From positions 48,052,909 through 48,116,908 of the forward strand of contig CM034547.1 in the NCBI GenBank assembly GCA_020055645.1: a stretch of 64,000 nucleotides of DNA. Direction: 5' to 3'. The notes under the pieces were generated by a model. The model saw only the letters and a list, made by a program, of their open reading frames with translations, searched no databases and was not told the origin of the DNA. Source of the stretch: Tomocerus qinae (Eukaryota > Arthropoda > Collembola > Entomobryomorpha > Tomoceridae). The stretch's first letter is position 1. The number at the start of each line of letters is the position of its first letter. Shown here piece after piece: positions 1 to 12,800 of this stretch. Both the position numbers and the translations under genes were made by a program.

Positions 1-292
1 TGGCATAACCTTATTATTCAAATTCAATAATATACGAGTAAAAAACTATCAAGCAGCGCACAAGACAAGTGCAAGGTCAAAAGGGCTTTTTGAGTAGTAG
101 TGTGTAATACAAAAGTATTGTATCATCGTCGTATACGTAATAATGCTGACAAATGTATGTTTCAGTCACTATGTGTATAAATCCTTAAAAACAGGTACAC
201 TAAGCTATAATACCAGTGATGCTTAATACAATAATTTACAATTCATGAATTCCACTGCCCATTTCCATTTTCAAATGCGCATACAGCTTTTT
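1..292. other. Non-coding flank
   Basis: AT-rich sequence before the composite repeat. I see no splice-bounded coding segment, RNA gene or repeat in it. Confidence 0.5.
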
Positions 293-314
293 AGCTCGCC
301 TGATAAAGCGAGCT
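293..314. repeat. Terminal hairpin of the composite repeat
   Basis: AGCTCGC (293-299) and GCGAGCT (308-314) form a perfect 7-base stem around an 8-base loop, immediately before the CCGT tract. The matching head of the second unit at 1019 has lost most of the stem. Confidence 0.7.
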
Positions 315-327
315 TATAGAATCGCAC

Positions 328-376
328 AGTCCGTCCGTACGTCCGTACGTCCGTCCGTCCGTCCGTCCGTCCGTCC
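328..376. repeat. (CCGT)n microsatellite, first unit
   Basis: A CCGT tetranucleotide run, interrupted twice by CCGTA. A second similar run lies at about 1055-1100 in the second unit of the composite repeat. Confidence 0.85.
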
Positions 377-630
377 CCACGCTAACTTTCGAAAGCAATG
401 ACGGATATTGACCAAACTTGGCAAAAACAATGCCTACGGACCACTGACGATCCCTATTGAATTGGGGGTAAATCGGTCCATTGGTTACCGAGATACCGCG
501 CGCTCACTTTGTCTTCATTTTGATAGTCAAAGTGATAATTTGCCATTAAATGGACATTGGAAAGTTCAAAGGCGTTTCCTATAAATTGTTAGCCTGATAG
601 TATAAAATATTTAAATCCGCTTCTACCAAA

Positions 631-970
631 TTTTAATTTTCTGTTGATTTACATAGTCAACATTAATCAATTTTGATTTTCTGTTGATTTTCATAGTCAA
701 CATTAATCAATTTTGATTTTCTGTTGATTTTCATAGTCAACATTAATCAATTTTGATTTTCTGTTGATTTACATAGTCAACATTAATCAATTTTGATTTT
801 CTGTTGATTTTTATAGTCAACATTAATCAATTTTGATTTTCTGTTGATTTACATAGTCAACATTAATCAATTTTGATTTTCTGTTGATTTTCATAGTCAA
901 CATTAATCAATTTTGATTTTCTGTTGATTTTCATAGTCAACATTAATCAATTTTGTTTTTCTATTGATTT
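631..970. repeat. 40-base minisatellite, array 1
   Basis: Just over eight head-to-tail copies of a 40-base unit, nearly identical apart from one to three substitutions in each copy. Each copy contains GTTGATTT-nn-ATAGTCAAC, whose GTTGA and TCAAC ends are inverted repeats, so every unit can fold back. The high identity suggests recent expansion or homogenisation. Confidence 0.9.
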
Positions 971-1489
971 TTCAAATAATATAGCTTCGTTTCTATATAA
1001 TATCAATATCTGAATTTTAGCTCGCCTGAATAAGGCAGCTTATAGAACCGCACAGTCTGTCCGTACGTCCGTACGTCCGTCCGTCCGTCCGTCCGTCCGT
1101 ACCCACGATAACTTTCGAAAGCAATGATGGATATTGACCAAACTTGGCATAAACTATGCCTATGGACTGGTGACGAACCCTATTGATTTTGGTTCAAATC
1201 GGTCCATAAGTTGCTGAGATACCGCGCGCTCACTTTGTCTTTATTTGATAGTCAAAGCAGAAAATGGGCCATAAAAATTTCAATTGTGTTTCCTATTAAT
1301 TGTTAGCGAGATAGTATAAAATATTTAACTCTGCTTCGACCATATTTAAAATTTTATAATAACGTAAATAAAACTGCAAAATAAACATCATAGGACGAAA
1401 ATAAATCAATTTCGCATTTATATTCAAATTGATAGTCAAATATCCATTTTGCGATTTCTTTTTAATTTTAATAGTCATTATTAACCGAA

Positions 1490-1910
1490 TTTAAATTTCT
1501 GTTGATTTTAATACTCATAATCAATCAAAGTTGAATATCTGATGATTTTCATAGTAAACATTAATGTGCTTTGATTTTCTGTTGATTTTCATAGTCAACA
1601 TTAATGTGCTTTGATTTTCTGTTGATTTTCTTAATCAACATTAATCAATTTTGATTTTCTGTTGATTTTCGTAGTCAACATTATTGTACTTTGATTTTCT
1701 GTTGAATTTTATAGTCAACATTAATGTACTTTGATTTTATGTTGATTTTATAGTCAACATTAATGTACTTTGATTTTTGGTTGATTTTGATTGTCAACAT
1801 TAATCAATTTTGATTTTCGGTTGATTTTGATTATCAACATTAATCAATTTTGATTTTCGATTGATTTTCGTGGTCAACAATCATCAATTTTGATTTTATG
1901 TTGATATTTG
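1490..1910. repeat. 40-base minisatellite, array 2 (diverged)
   Basis: About ten copies of the same unit as array 1, but with more substitutions and small length changes (for example ATTAATGTACTTTGATTTT in place of ATTAATCAATTTTGATTTT). It sits at the equivalent place in the second unit of the composite repeat. Confidence 0.8.
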
Positions 1911-2078
1911 AAATGATATAGCTTCGTTTCCTTATAATATCAATGTCTGAATTTTTAATATGTCGTAGATACATATATAAAGACTCAATTCTGAAAGTTT
2001 GATCAAAATCCGTACGCTCGGTTTTGTGTAACTTTTCGCTACCAAAATGTGTACACGGTAAACTTTACTCAGGCGAGC

Positions 2079-5068
2079 GTCTGTTACGGCTTGCTGTAGG
2101 TTTTTAGACTAAGAATCCATATTTCTTCATGCATCAGTATTAGTAGACGTGGAATTTGACGCGCCTATAAGTACGCTAAGGAAATGCTTTTGTAGTGTAC
2201 TATATAAATACCTATAGATACTCACGACACATCCATATACCAATGAGTAGGATTAGGAGTTTAAAAAGTAAAGTACATATTACGTTGCATGTGATTACGT
2301 GTAAGCACATAGTATTATGTTTTCTATGATAATAATTACTAAATCATTGCTTTCGTCGACCCAAACATATATAAGAATTTCTAGTATACTATTTTTTGTA
2401 GTACAGTAATACTCTTAGCAATGAATGTGTGACATCATCCAACAATCCTGGAAATATATTGTACACATTTCTTCACCTGGTTGCTTTGCATCGCAATTTT
2501 TAATTTGCATAAAACTTTAAAGGTGATCACATCGTAAAACAAGAATGCAGATGTAGTAAATATTATTGTATGGATAAAATACTACATGTACCCTGTATTC
2601 ACTTGAATCAGCCATATTACTATCCATGTGTATAGTATACAGATATTTAGCATATATTTGTAGTTCTATGTATATTGTGCAGTTCCGTTTCAAAGATGGT
2701 AAAGAAGGGTTTTACGTTTGCATGCTACAATTAGGATACAATATTATGTAGTAAATAAACAATAGCAAGCAAGAGCTCGCGGATGTTTTTGGGGTATGAT
2801 AATGATAGTGAACTTGTAAAATTTATCACCTTTTTTATGTCTCATTTAATAATATCTTTGGAAGTAGGAAAAGAGAGTACCAAAACCAAATTGTTTGCTA
2901 AACGTATTTTAGCACTTTTCCGGTGTAATTTAAAATATTTGTACAATAGAACCGTGACAAATGGCATGTACTATGTAATTAATCTATATATGTACAACAC
3001 AAGATACAGAGATTAAGGAAAGGACTTAAAATTTTCATTCAAGGTAATAGCTTGTAAAAATAAACATTCATTACAAATTCTTTTAGCTACATAATCCCTA
3101 TTTGTGTTTAGAAACTTTGAATGTATAATGACCAGTTTGTTAGCAAGATTTAAAGACTTAATTCTCACTAGAAAATAAAACCGACGATGATTTACAATTT
3201 TTGATTACGAAACAAAAAAAATTGTTTGGTTTAAATTAGTGAGGTATGTATTTTGTATGATAGTGTTAGAAAGGACTTTCGATAAATGAACAAACATCAT
3301 CAGTTGACTCACTGAGGCAGACGCAAAGCAACGCAGCGAATCTAACGAAGAAGTAAAAAAAGTGCAGAGATCATTTAGCAGGTAGCCATAAGAATAGGAA
3401 AGTCGTGGGTGTAATACAAGAGTCTGTGTGGGTATGCGTATCTCGAGTTAAATCTTATCTTCACTCAAGTCTGCAGGTTAGATTAGAGAAAGAGAGAGAG
3501 TTACATCTTCTTGAAAGAGATGAGAAACAAAGTTGAGAACTTGACTTTGGCTTGAATGGTTGCATTGCATCGGATGGATTTTTGATGTCTTGCTTGTCTC
3601 TTGGGTTAATCTTGAAAGAATTCTTTTAAGTTTAAATCCATCTCTCTGCACTGAACTTCACTTCATTGCTTTTCATTAAGTGTATGACATACTAAGATTT
3701 GTATAGATTCCACTCTCACTTGAAATGAAGATACAAGAGATAATTTATATAAATAGTAAACAAGCATTTTTCAAGTAAACACGAGTCTTCTACGTTCTGT
3801 CTCAACAAAGGTCGTTTGCAATTTGCTAATTCGAATTCAACTTTCATTAAATAGCAGAGATGAAATTGTTCTTTGAAGTATATTATAAAAGGGGATACTT
3901 ATACCAATCGAAGAATGTTTACAAATAACAAAATAACATCCCTATACGCTTGTTTGTGAATTTGGATTATTAAAGATAGAAAATAGTTGATTTTCTTGAG
4001 AATTCTCCACGCTTAGGCATAAATCCTTGCACGCTTTGTATGAAAGACACATTTTAGATAGGAGGAAACTGAAGGGAGTAATGAAAACAGATAAAAACAG
4101 TTTTTGTCCCTATAGACATATATTTTGGTATCACTGTTATAAGAAAAGATGCAAATACATTACATACATTCCTGAGTAGCATACATACATAATTAAATTT
4201 GATGAGTTAAGGAATAGGTAGGTGTACGTAGATACTGGTACAAGGTAGCCAAGTCCAAGTCAGGCCAAGCAAAGTAAATAGATAATAACATCAATCTGAG
4301 CTGAGGGCAGAAGATTTGAGTTCATTTTGCTAACGCAGCCTTTGGTTTGCCTCATCATCCGAAATTATTTTGCCAACGTCCTTGAGGAGACTACTTGCTT
4401 AGACATTACATTATATTACATTGTTGTTACTCCTGCCTTGTATATGAAACTTTGTACCTATCTACACTCTACACTACGTATGAGTTCATTTCGTTTAATT
4501 TCACTTCATTCAAAATGCTAAGTGCACAAAGTCAAGTTAGTCAAGTCCAAGTCAAGTCACTCACAATAAGTACATAATATAATATTATCATCATGCTAAC
4601 GCAATGCAATGCAACTTCACTACAAAATCCAACCAAACCAACAACCCCAACTGCGCTATGCCAAAATACAAGAAAACCTGGCTCATCACTTGCAACCTGC
4701 CTCTATGTCTTTAATGTATTTAAATGTGTGTAAACCAAGCCCAGACTCCTATCTGTATTCTGTGCATATAAAACATAACGTAAATGAGTAAAGAAGAGAT
4801 GTGAAACTGAAACCTGCCAAGCAGCTAAATGCCACATCAAATAGATCTATGTAATAGTTCTCATCTCATCTTTAAAGTCAAAGTCAAAACTGAACAAGTT
4901 TTATTGGATTGTTTTCTTACATCTCTTTATCTCTATCTATCCAATGTTCACGACATACTAAATACTACAGAGTATAACATTCATACATTATCAATCTTCC
5001 CTCCTAATATGCCACTACAATTTACAACACACACTACCTATGAGATTTAGTTGATGTTTAAACAAATC
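2079..5068. other. Non-coding, minor repeats only
   Basis: No supported gene. Small open frames here are AT-driven and lack coding character. Between about 4240 and 4870 the words AAGTCAAG, AAGTCCAAG and GTCAAAGTC recur several times (for example 4242-4271 and 4530-4560). This is a low-complexity cluster of unknown meaning. Part of this stretch is the likely downstream flank of the minus-strand gene. Confidence 0.4.
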
Positions 5069-5074
5069 TTTATT
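5069..5074 (-). terminator. Polyadenylation signal AATAAA (minus gene)
   Basis: The plus strand reads TTTATT, which is AATAAA on the minus strand, about 170 bases beyond the stop codon at 5242-5244. The position suits the 3' UTR of the minus-strand gene. The hexamer is common in AT-rich DNA, so the support is positional only. Confidence 0.4.
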
Positions 5075-5241
5075 CTCATTGATGTGTAATGAACTACCTA
5101 TTCCCATATCCTAGTCGAATATTATCTTGTACTTAACATTTACTATATTTCAAACCCTCAGCTGCGTAATACTATCAAGTCCCTCTATATCTACTACACT
5201 CACTCTATAAAGAAATAAACATTTTTATCCTCCACTCAAAG

Positions 5242-5372
5242 TCAAACCGGGGAGCGAACAAAACGAAACCAGCTTGACTTGACCACTTTGGCTTTGGGAT
5301 CGTCTCTGTCTGCATAGATATTAGCAGCTCTTAATCTTCCCATAGCTTCAGCATAACCGCTTGCTAGTTCTT
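5242..5372 (-). CDS. Terminal coding exon of unidentified minus-strand gene
   Basis: Read on the minus strand, this exon follows an acceptor (GTGTCTGTAG) and encodes 42 residues after a split Glu/Lys codon, then TGA. The peptide begins ELASGYAEAMGRLRAA, continues through a highly charged NIYADRDDPKAKVVK segment and ends WFRFVRSPV. The Ala/Glu/Arg/Asp/Lys composition, which includes many G+C-richer codons, is unlike the AT-rich background, and this is the main evidence that it is coding. The first half could be helical. I do not recognise the family and claim no function. The incoming phase is 1, which fits the 29-base exon at 12772-12800. An alternative, longer exon start is possible (see 5376-5441). 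Confidence 0.65.
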
Positions 5373-5375
5373 CTA

Positions 5376-5441
5376 CAGACACGAATATTGAGCTAAAGCT
5401 AAGTCAGATCCCTTTTCGTATTCCCACCCTGTTGTTGTCTT
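5376..5441 (-). other. Possible alternative exon start upstream of the terminal exon
   Basis: Immediately upstream of the terminal exon, the minus strand has a better acceptor (TTTCACGTTTGGTTCCACAG at 5442 and above). It is followed by a 22-codon open frame with coding-like content (KTTTGWEYEKGSDLA). This frame is not the one used by 5242-5372 and stops at TAG, which is the same AG that serves as the downstream acceptor. It could be an alternative terminal exon, or, if a one-base error exists here, the true 5' part of a single longer exon. Confidence 0.3.
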
Positions 5442-5444
5442 CTG

Positions 5445-8400
5445 TGGAACCAAACGTGAAAAAGTAGGTTCGACACAACGCAACACCTAAATCTACCTTT
5501 ACATATCTATATTCTAGCTCTGTATAATTTATGCAATAAATATACATCTACTACTAGTATTTTCTATTCTGCATGCCTGCTGGACGGTCACATTCATAAA
5601 TTCTTCTCCCTTTTCAATGGGAATGAGAGAGAAATGATATTACACTACACTACGCCACACCATCTTACCTATTCCCAATTGATAGTCCAAACAAGTAGCA
5701 AACCTGATTTGATTTCTGTTTAATTTTCGTTTCATTCCAACTTTGAATCCATTTTCTAGGCTCTCTCCCTGATTGCTCTCATAAGTTCGCCTGCCTTGGC
5801 TTACTCAGTTTGAGAATACTTACTAGCATTGTTTTTCTTAATCTTACGCACTAAATTTTTATACTTTTTAGAATTGCAAGTTTAATTTGTACCATCCTGA
5901 TTGCTTTTCCACAAAATGAATCTAATCCATTTTACAGTTCGAGGCAGTACAAATTGTTTTGACAAAGACGTCAATGTACGATTGAATGGGAGTTATAATT
6001 TTTGGAATTCCCAAGTGGGAGTAATGCAGGTAATTGATTAGAAGTAAATTAGAAAAGATTGAAAAGTGGTGGTAAGGGATGGATGATACTGGGTAGTAAA
6101 GATGGAATGGCACCTGTTTGAATTTATCATACTTCCCATTCAATTCAGATATCATAATCATAAGTATAAAACACATAAGATGTGAGACGAAGCTGGTTTG
6201 GTGTTGTCCGTCCAGTCTAGCTTGTTAGTCTACCTACAGTCCAGTTTAGGCCATTCAAGTCTAGAATTTTGAAATGGCAAAGCAAAGTGAGGACCACATA
6301 CTAAATTTTAGCTGACAGACACGATTGACTAAGCTTGACTGGATTTTGTTAGATACAAAACTGTAAGTTAAGCACATCGCATATTATACATGGCTATAGT
6401 ACCATTATGTGTATGTAATACGCATTTCCAAAACAGAATATAGTACAATGCATCCCACCTATAAATTACTATACGCAGAATATGTTAATACAGTAAGGAT
6501 ACTTGTATTCAAAGTCTGGGTACAACAAAAACGTTTCGAAGCAGAATGCCAAAACAACCTTGCCAAAACGAAGAAGTCTCACAACTGTTTATTGTTTACG
6601 TAGAAAATTTATTGAATATTAGTCTCTTTATGATGTTCTAATATGTAGGAAGTGCCTTTGATATTGTTGTAATGGTACATACGAATGTTATAGCAGATCA
6701 GATGTGCACGGATAAAAGAGATGGGATGAAGATAACAATTCCAAGTCGAATAAAATGATTTTTTGAACTTGTCCTGTGCAGTAGTGGTTTTCTTGCGTGT
6801 TCTGTCTTTACTTACTAGATTACCCTTGTAAGTAGCGGTTACAAGTTGCAAGCATCCATATCGTGTAGTAACGCAATAGTTAGTATACATTAAAGATATA
6901 GTCACCTAAACGTAAAACATGAAATAAATTGTGAATAATTCCCATTCATTCAACAATTCATTCATTCTTTCAATTGTTCAGAGCGTACTTTTTCATGTTT
7001 ACATTTTTGGCCAAGAAGAGCAGTCGCAATGCAAAGAATGCTCATGATTTCTACAATTGAAGAGTGTATGTAATTTCTATTGTTGTTCTGTAGTGATGAG
7101 CTGCTTTTCGGCTGCGTACACTTGTACCACTACAGAACTACATTACTTTTTCATGTTTTCATTTCATCTTTTTGTTCTGGTGACCAGATACAAATATTTC
7201 AACTTTGCCGTGTTCACACAATGCTGCAAAGTGATTCTACAAATATTTTTCTTACAAATATATTAATGTAGCAATGTGTACCTCGTTGAAGCTATTGTAC
7301 AAAGGAAACCGTAGCCAACAACCAAACCACACCTAAAATGAATGAAATATTGGTGCAAGTTCTGTAGATGTAGCAAAATGGAAAAGAATTCCTAATAAAT
7401 ACGGGTGTTCCTGTACACATACTTTTACTGTATTAAATAGCTGACCTAAGGAAGTTGATGCCCTATGCATGCAGATTTGATATTTAGGATAGACCTTTAA
7501 AGTTTCGCTATTACAGACATTGTTAGTGTATATATTATTATTGTCCTCCGTGTTCTTATGCATTGCCAACGTGAAGACAACCTGCAAGTGCACTATACAA
7601 GAGAGCAATAAGTATTCTATATGTCATTACACATATTTGTAGTTGTGAATATCCCTAATTTGTTTTTCAAGCTCTCTAGCTGTTTGTTATTCCTTGTGAA
7701 TTCCATACAATCATCTCTCTATTCTTCATTATTATCATTAGCATAAGCCAAAAGTCAAGTCAAGCTCCAGCCAGCTCATGCCCCCAATTTATTTTGCGGC
7801 TTACAGACATCAGAACTCTGATTTCGTTCACTCTGTCATGTCAAGCTACTCTTTCTTACTTACGTACACGTACGCAATCATATAACTAGAGTTAAGCGCA
7901 TAGAATTTTATTATCCCTATTGTTTCTACCGTATTATTTTGAAGGCTTAGCATTGCTTACTAGAATATGTTGCTGCTTTTGCTGTCGTAGACAAGTAAAG
8001 CAAGCTTTATGGTCTTATGGTGATAAGTAAACATGATTTACTTCATCCTAAGCAGGGCAGACTTATAAATACAGTGTACGTATACTTGCTCGGATAGATA
8101 TTTCTTTTCTTCATTTCAATCAATAAACACATTTTGGAGTTTTATTATCTGTTGCTCATTGACACTTCAAATAGTTCTGCGAATAATGTTTAAAACATGA
8201 CTGTGAAATGCAACAAACCTGAATTCATCTGAACTATAAAAATTAAGATCACCACCTTTTATGGTTAATCACACGCTTCATGTAATCCGAAATTATTACA
8301 TTTAGATACTCCTTTCTCTCGATAATGCATTTAAAAATGAAAACATTTTCTTCGGGCTACCCACATTGGGGCTACCTCAATGTTAAGTTTTAAATTCCAG

Positions 8401-11400
8401 CATCAAGGTTTAAAGGCTACATAGTACTGTCATTTAACATTAGTATTCCTTGTGTATTGTTGCATTCTGATTCCTTCTTCGTGTTTCGTGTCCATGTCCT
8501 TCTAATTAATATGATGTTCACATATTATTAACATATGTAGGAAGTACTTAGAGTGTACTTTACTACTTTTTATAAGGACAGGCTAATAGGCTGTGGCAAT
8601 AAGACAAAGGCAAATTAATAAACATTAAAAACAAAAAAGTAAGAATGAGGAACACAACAATATTAATCAAATCATATTTGTCTACAATGTCGTCTTCAAG
8701 TATCGTGCTGATTTTCACTTGATGTTTTACTTCTCTTTGTAAGTTCATAATCAAACATGAACAAAAATAATTAGATTTTCATCAGGGGAACAATGTATCA
8801 CATGCATTGTTAAGGTTAGATTAGCATTGCCCCATTATTCAAATAAAGGAAGATTCTCCGTTAGTATCCTCACTCACAAGTCAACCATCGTCAAGGTAGA
8901 GTGGCCTTTCAAGTGCAATATGTACTTATTTATGCCAATGAGATTGAAAGTGTATTTATTGTATTCTTCGTCGCTGCATATGTTAAATAAATAAACTTAC
9001 ACATGGTACGGAAAACTATTAAATAGCAAACACGATCACACTTGAATATTATTGCGATAACCAAATTATGTTTAAGTAACATATTATAATAAATAAAACT
9101 TTTCTACGCTAAGCAACTACCTACAGCTTCCTTGTAAGACAATTAATGTAAGTCACAATTAAAATCTAACAACTAGCGTTTTAAACCTGTCTGTAATTCA
9201 AAATGTTGTAAAAGTCATGTATTCACGAGTAAATGTTACAGGCAAATTCAGTAACGAAGTACAATAGCCATAATAAACACTGTCGCAGTCAGCGTTAAGA
9301 AAAATATCACCATTTAAAAAGAATTATTGTTATCTGGCCAAATCAGTGCATAAAATTCCCTTGTAGTTTTAGAGTACCTACATGCATTTATGCATGTATA
9401 GGGAAGGCAATTATGAAATTGCAATATCGAACAGGCAAAGCAAGGTTTTTCCTTAGCAAGAATCATTATTCCCATTCCATTTCATAAGAAGGGCGATGAG
9501 CTTCATTGGCAATGGCAGCAAAACAAAAACATCCTCGTACACTTTCTTTTAATAGGTACCAATAGAAGACAATCTACTCAAAGTAAATACAGATATTTAA
9601 CTTATAGATGGGAATAGTATGTGATTAGTATATCATATACATACCTATATTGTTTATCGTTCCAGAGAACTAACATAACATCAGAACCAATTAGAGTGCT
9701 ATTCACTTAATCTGCACTTACAATTTTGTACAATAATTTTTTTTTCGTGCGATATTCTCGGAGATAATAAGATTTTTGCTTGCATGCAGTACTTACCACT
9801 TACACAATTACTAGTTTTAAGAGTGAAGTGGAGTCGTAGCGCATTGTCCTCTAATTTTTATAGCTCGACTTGCATGAACATGTACTTGAGTCATACTTCC
9901 ATTTTATTCAACTCAATCTTTAGTGTAGGGCATTCTAATCTTAAGAGGGAAGGAAAGGAATCTGTTCTTGAAAAAGGTGACCTTCCTTCTCTGAAATTGT
10001 AATGTGGATTATCTTCAGAGTTAGATAACTAATGGCAGGTGATTTTGTTTCTGTCAGTAATAAAATAAAATACCTTTACCTTTAGCCATAAGGTAGCAAA
10101 TTACTTATCTCTTACTATCTCAAAACAAGGTACTGAACTAATGAAAACTATTTATGACGACTTCTAAAATTACAGCTAGTTAAATCCACTGCCAATGCTG
10201 AAAGCGAGGGTGCCTTTACCTTCTCAATTTTCATGGTCAGAGTTTTCTGTAAATTAGGGCTTGTTGCATTTTACAGCTACTTCATTTATAGTATTAAAAG
10301 GAAAAACTATTGGCAAAAATCAAGACAGGTTGTAGTTCAGGTGAAAAAATAATTACAGTTCGTGTTAATGTCAAGCAATACTAAATGCAGTCATTTTTAG
10401 TTGAGAAATGGTTGGGATCCAAAATAAAACTTTTGTGATAGGTTAACCAGAGGTATTGCAAAAAAAGAATATCTATCTCCAAGTAGGTACAATTCCGACA
10501 TGGTTAGAGCAACTTATTATTTTCTAACTCCGTTACAGGATCCGGATCCATGAAATTGCATTGCTAATGTATTTATAACCAGCTTGGGTGAAGATAGATA
10601 TTTTGCGTGTGAACTTTAAAAAAAGCCGACTCATCTCCTTTGAGTTTTTACGATTAAACAGACGTTTATGGGTCTTTTGAATCACGACTAACGACTTTTA
10701 AAGTGGAAATTGTCGGTCCGTCCGTTTAGGGCGAAATAATTACTTACTCTATGGAATACGAGAAAATTAGGATTAGCAATGCTTAAGAGAAGTTATTTTT
10801 CGCTTTGGCAGTTGTACTTAATACCACAAAAGGCACCCACCTGGATATTCATACTGTAATTTTTAATTAGCGAATATTTTCCATGCGTCACAATAAAAAA
10901 CTGGAAAGGTGTATCCATTTTGAGTAGGAGTATCATTTGTAATTTGTATTGAAGTGTCTGCGTAGGTATGCCTTGAAGAAAGTCAGGTATAATGCGTTTT
11001 TTAACATATGCATGAAATATTAAGTCTTGATAGCGAATTGAATTCGAGGTGTTAACTATAGTGTACAGATAGCCTCGTTGGTTGCCTGCATCTATAAAAT
11101 GAACGTTCTCCCTCCTATATGTACGTGTCAGTTGTGAAAAATCATTTTATTCACTTCTAATTGAACTGCCTGAAAGACAAGCTTATCTTTATTGTTCAAT
11201 TAGTATATATTTCTTGGATTGAATTGCCATTTGGTCCATCACATTACCTTTTTTAACGATTGCAAATTATAACAATTCATCTTGAGAAAGAAGAACTTCA
11301 ATAGTCACCGCAGGCCGAGTCATGTAATGGGATGGGACAGCATGCAATAATATGTAATGTGTCTATTACGATTCTCTTTGTTGGCAGTTGTGAGGAATGA

Positions 11401-12771
11401 AATTGATATTAATGCTGCACTTGGAGACGTCCGTAGACACAAAAACGTTTACTATTATGTTTGCAAAAATGGCTATTAAACCAATTACTATAGTACAGTC
11501 ATCAAGTCATCTTGTGGAGTACAGCATGTGAAATGTAGTCAACCAACCTTAAAACCTGTACTAGCGTTACAGCACAAGGAGATGAAAGAATTGTTTGACT
11601 AAGTCATAGCAGTGTCGTGGATTTTTTGACTCTATTTACTGATTTTTATGGCTTGTGTTGTTGTCGCATGCAAATTCGTAGAATAATGTATCATTAATTG
11701 ATTTTTTCTGTTGCGATATTTAATTGATAACAACGCATTTACTGCAGAGGAATCTACGTATCTGCGCTCTACGTATATGTAATACCAGTATGATCAATCA
11801 TACATACATATCAGGGCACAAAAAACTGCAAAAAACTTATATGCCAGGGTATTTGACAATGAGTACTCGAATTGTTCCGGCTATGGTACTTTGGTACTAC
11901 TTTATTGTATTATCTCCTTGTAAATATACTTAAGGCAAGACAAACTAAAGCAAAAATGCAAAGTTATTACATTAGATTTCATCCTATCTACGCTGTAGAG
12001 ATACTTAAAGTGATTTAAGTAAGGCACAAACTTATTTGTATTCATAATATTATGTCTATTGAATTTCATCTTTAAACACATTAATGGAATGAGATGTGAT
12101 TTAAAGTGGGCAAGTATATTTCTTTTGGTTATCATATTATTTCCATTCTAGATGAAACTTTGTTGCACAGAGATAAAGATAGTGACAGGTTGAATGTTGG
12201 ATTCATAAATATGAGATTGGTAGGACGGATTGTGAAGTAAAAAAGTAATTCCATTAGCTACTGTCTTGTCTGAGTGTATCATGTCTCCAGTAGAGACGTT
12301 TTTCCCGTCTTGAGAATCTATATTTCATTAAGATGAGACATATAATGCGTACTAAGGAAAATTGGCAAGCCCATTTATACGCTATTACACATGTGATATG
12401 ACTACGGCATGAGTTGGTTATGATTGAACCGATTGAGAATTATCATGTAATGCCTACATTAGCTGTAATAGAGTAGCCATATTCTGTTGGCTAATGTATT
12501 TTCGTTAATAGTAAGTTAAGCCATTAGTTTCGTGTGACTTGCTTTGCTTAGGCTAACATGACCACACGGTTTGGCCCTGCCTGGAATGTTTATGGTCTAA
12601 TGCAATTTGGTGTTAGTGTAGAGTCTTGGGGCGATATTTCCATTTTGGGCTCAACTTTGCCACCATCATCTCATCATCATTACAAATGGCCATGACTTTG
12701 TGGCCCACCTCTCCCACTGTTATACAATAATGAATTTCTGAACAGAGCTACTCTAATGTATTTCTACTCAC
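5445..12771. other. Intron or intergenic sequence
   Basis: If the minus-strand gene model is right, this is its last intron. I see no convincing exon. A 54-base minus-strand segment at about 9795-9848 has a good donor (GTAAGT) and fits phase 1 to 1, but its acceptor is purine-rich and its peptide is unremarkable, so I did not adopt it. Confidence 0.4.
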
Positions 12772-12800
12772 CGTGTGTCTTTACACTGCGGTCTTCAGTG
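12772..12800 (-). CDS. 29-base micro-exon of the minus-strand gene
   Basis: On the minus strand the exon lies between an acceptor ending AAATTCAG and a consensus donor GTGAGT. It is about half G+C against about one third around it. Only one frame is open. It enters in phase 2, leaves in phase 1 and encodes TEDRSVKTH. Its last base G completes GAA with the terminal exon, giving KTH-E-ELASG, so the two read through without a break. The acceptor has a weak pyrimidine tract. The join is inferred, with no transcript behind it. Confidence 0.5.

Larger units (their letters stand above)
293..2078. repeat. Composite two-unit interspersed repeat
   Basis: Two related units follow each other, the first from 293 and the second from 1019. 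Each opens with AGCTCGCCTGA and a short hairpin-like head, then a (CCGT)n tract, then about 250 bases of shared sequence (with CTTTCGAAAGCAATGA and ATATTGACCAAACTTGGCA), then an array of a 40-base minisatellite, and closes with a shared block containing ATAGCTTCGTTTC. The left end GCTCGCCTGATAAAG recurs inverted at 2063-2078 as CTTTACTCAGGCGAGC, so the whole may be one element bounded by short inverted repeats. No transposase frame is present, so it would be non-autonomous. The class is not identified; related CCGT-rich repeats are, to my knowledge, widespread in marine invertebrates. Confidence 0.75.

Noticed and set aside
9795..9848. 54-base minus-strand segment with a GTAAGT donor that would fit phase 1 to 1 between the 29-base and terminal exons
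   Set aside because: The acceptor is purine-rich and the peptide has no coding character. The direct join without it gives a more natural sequence.
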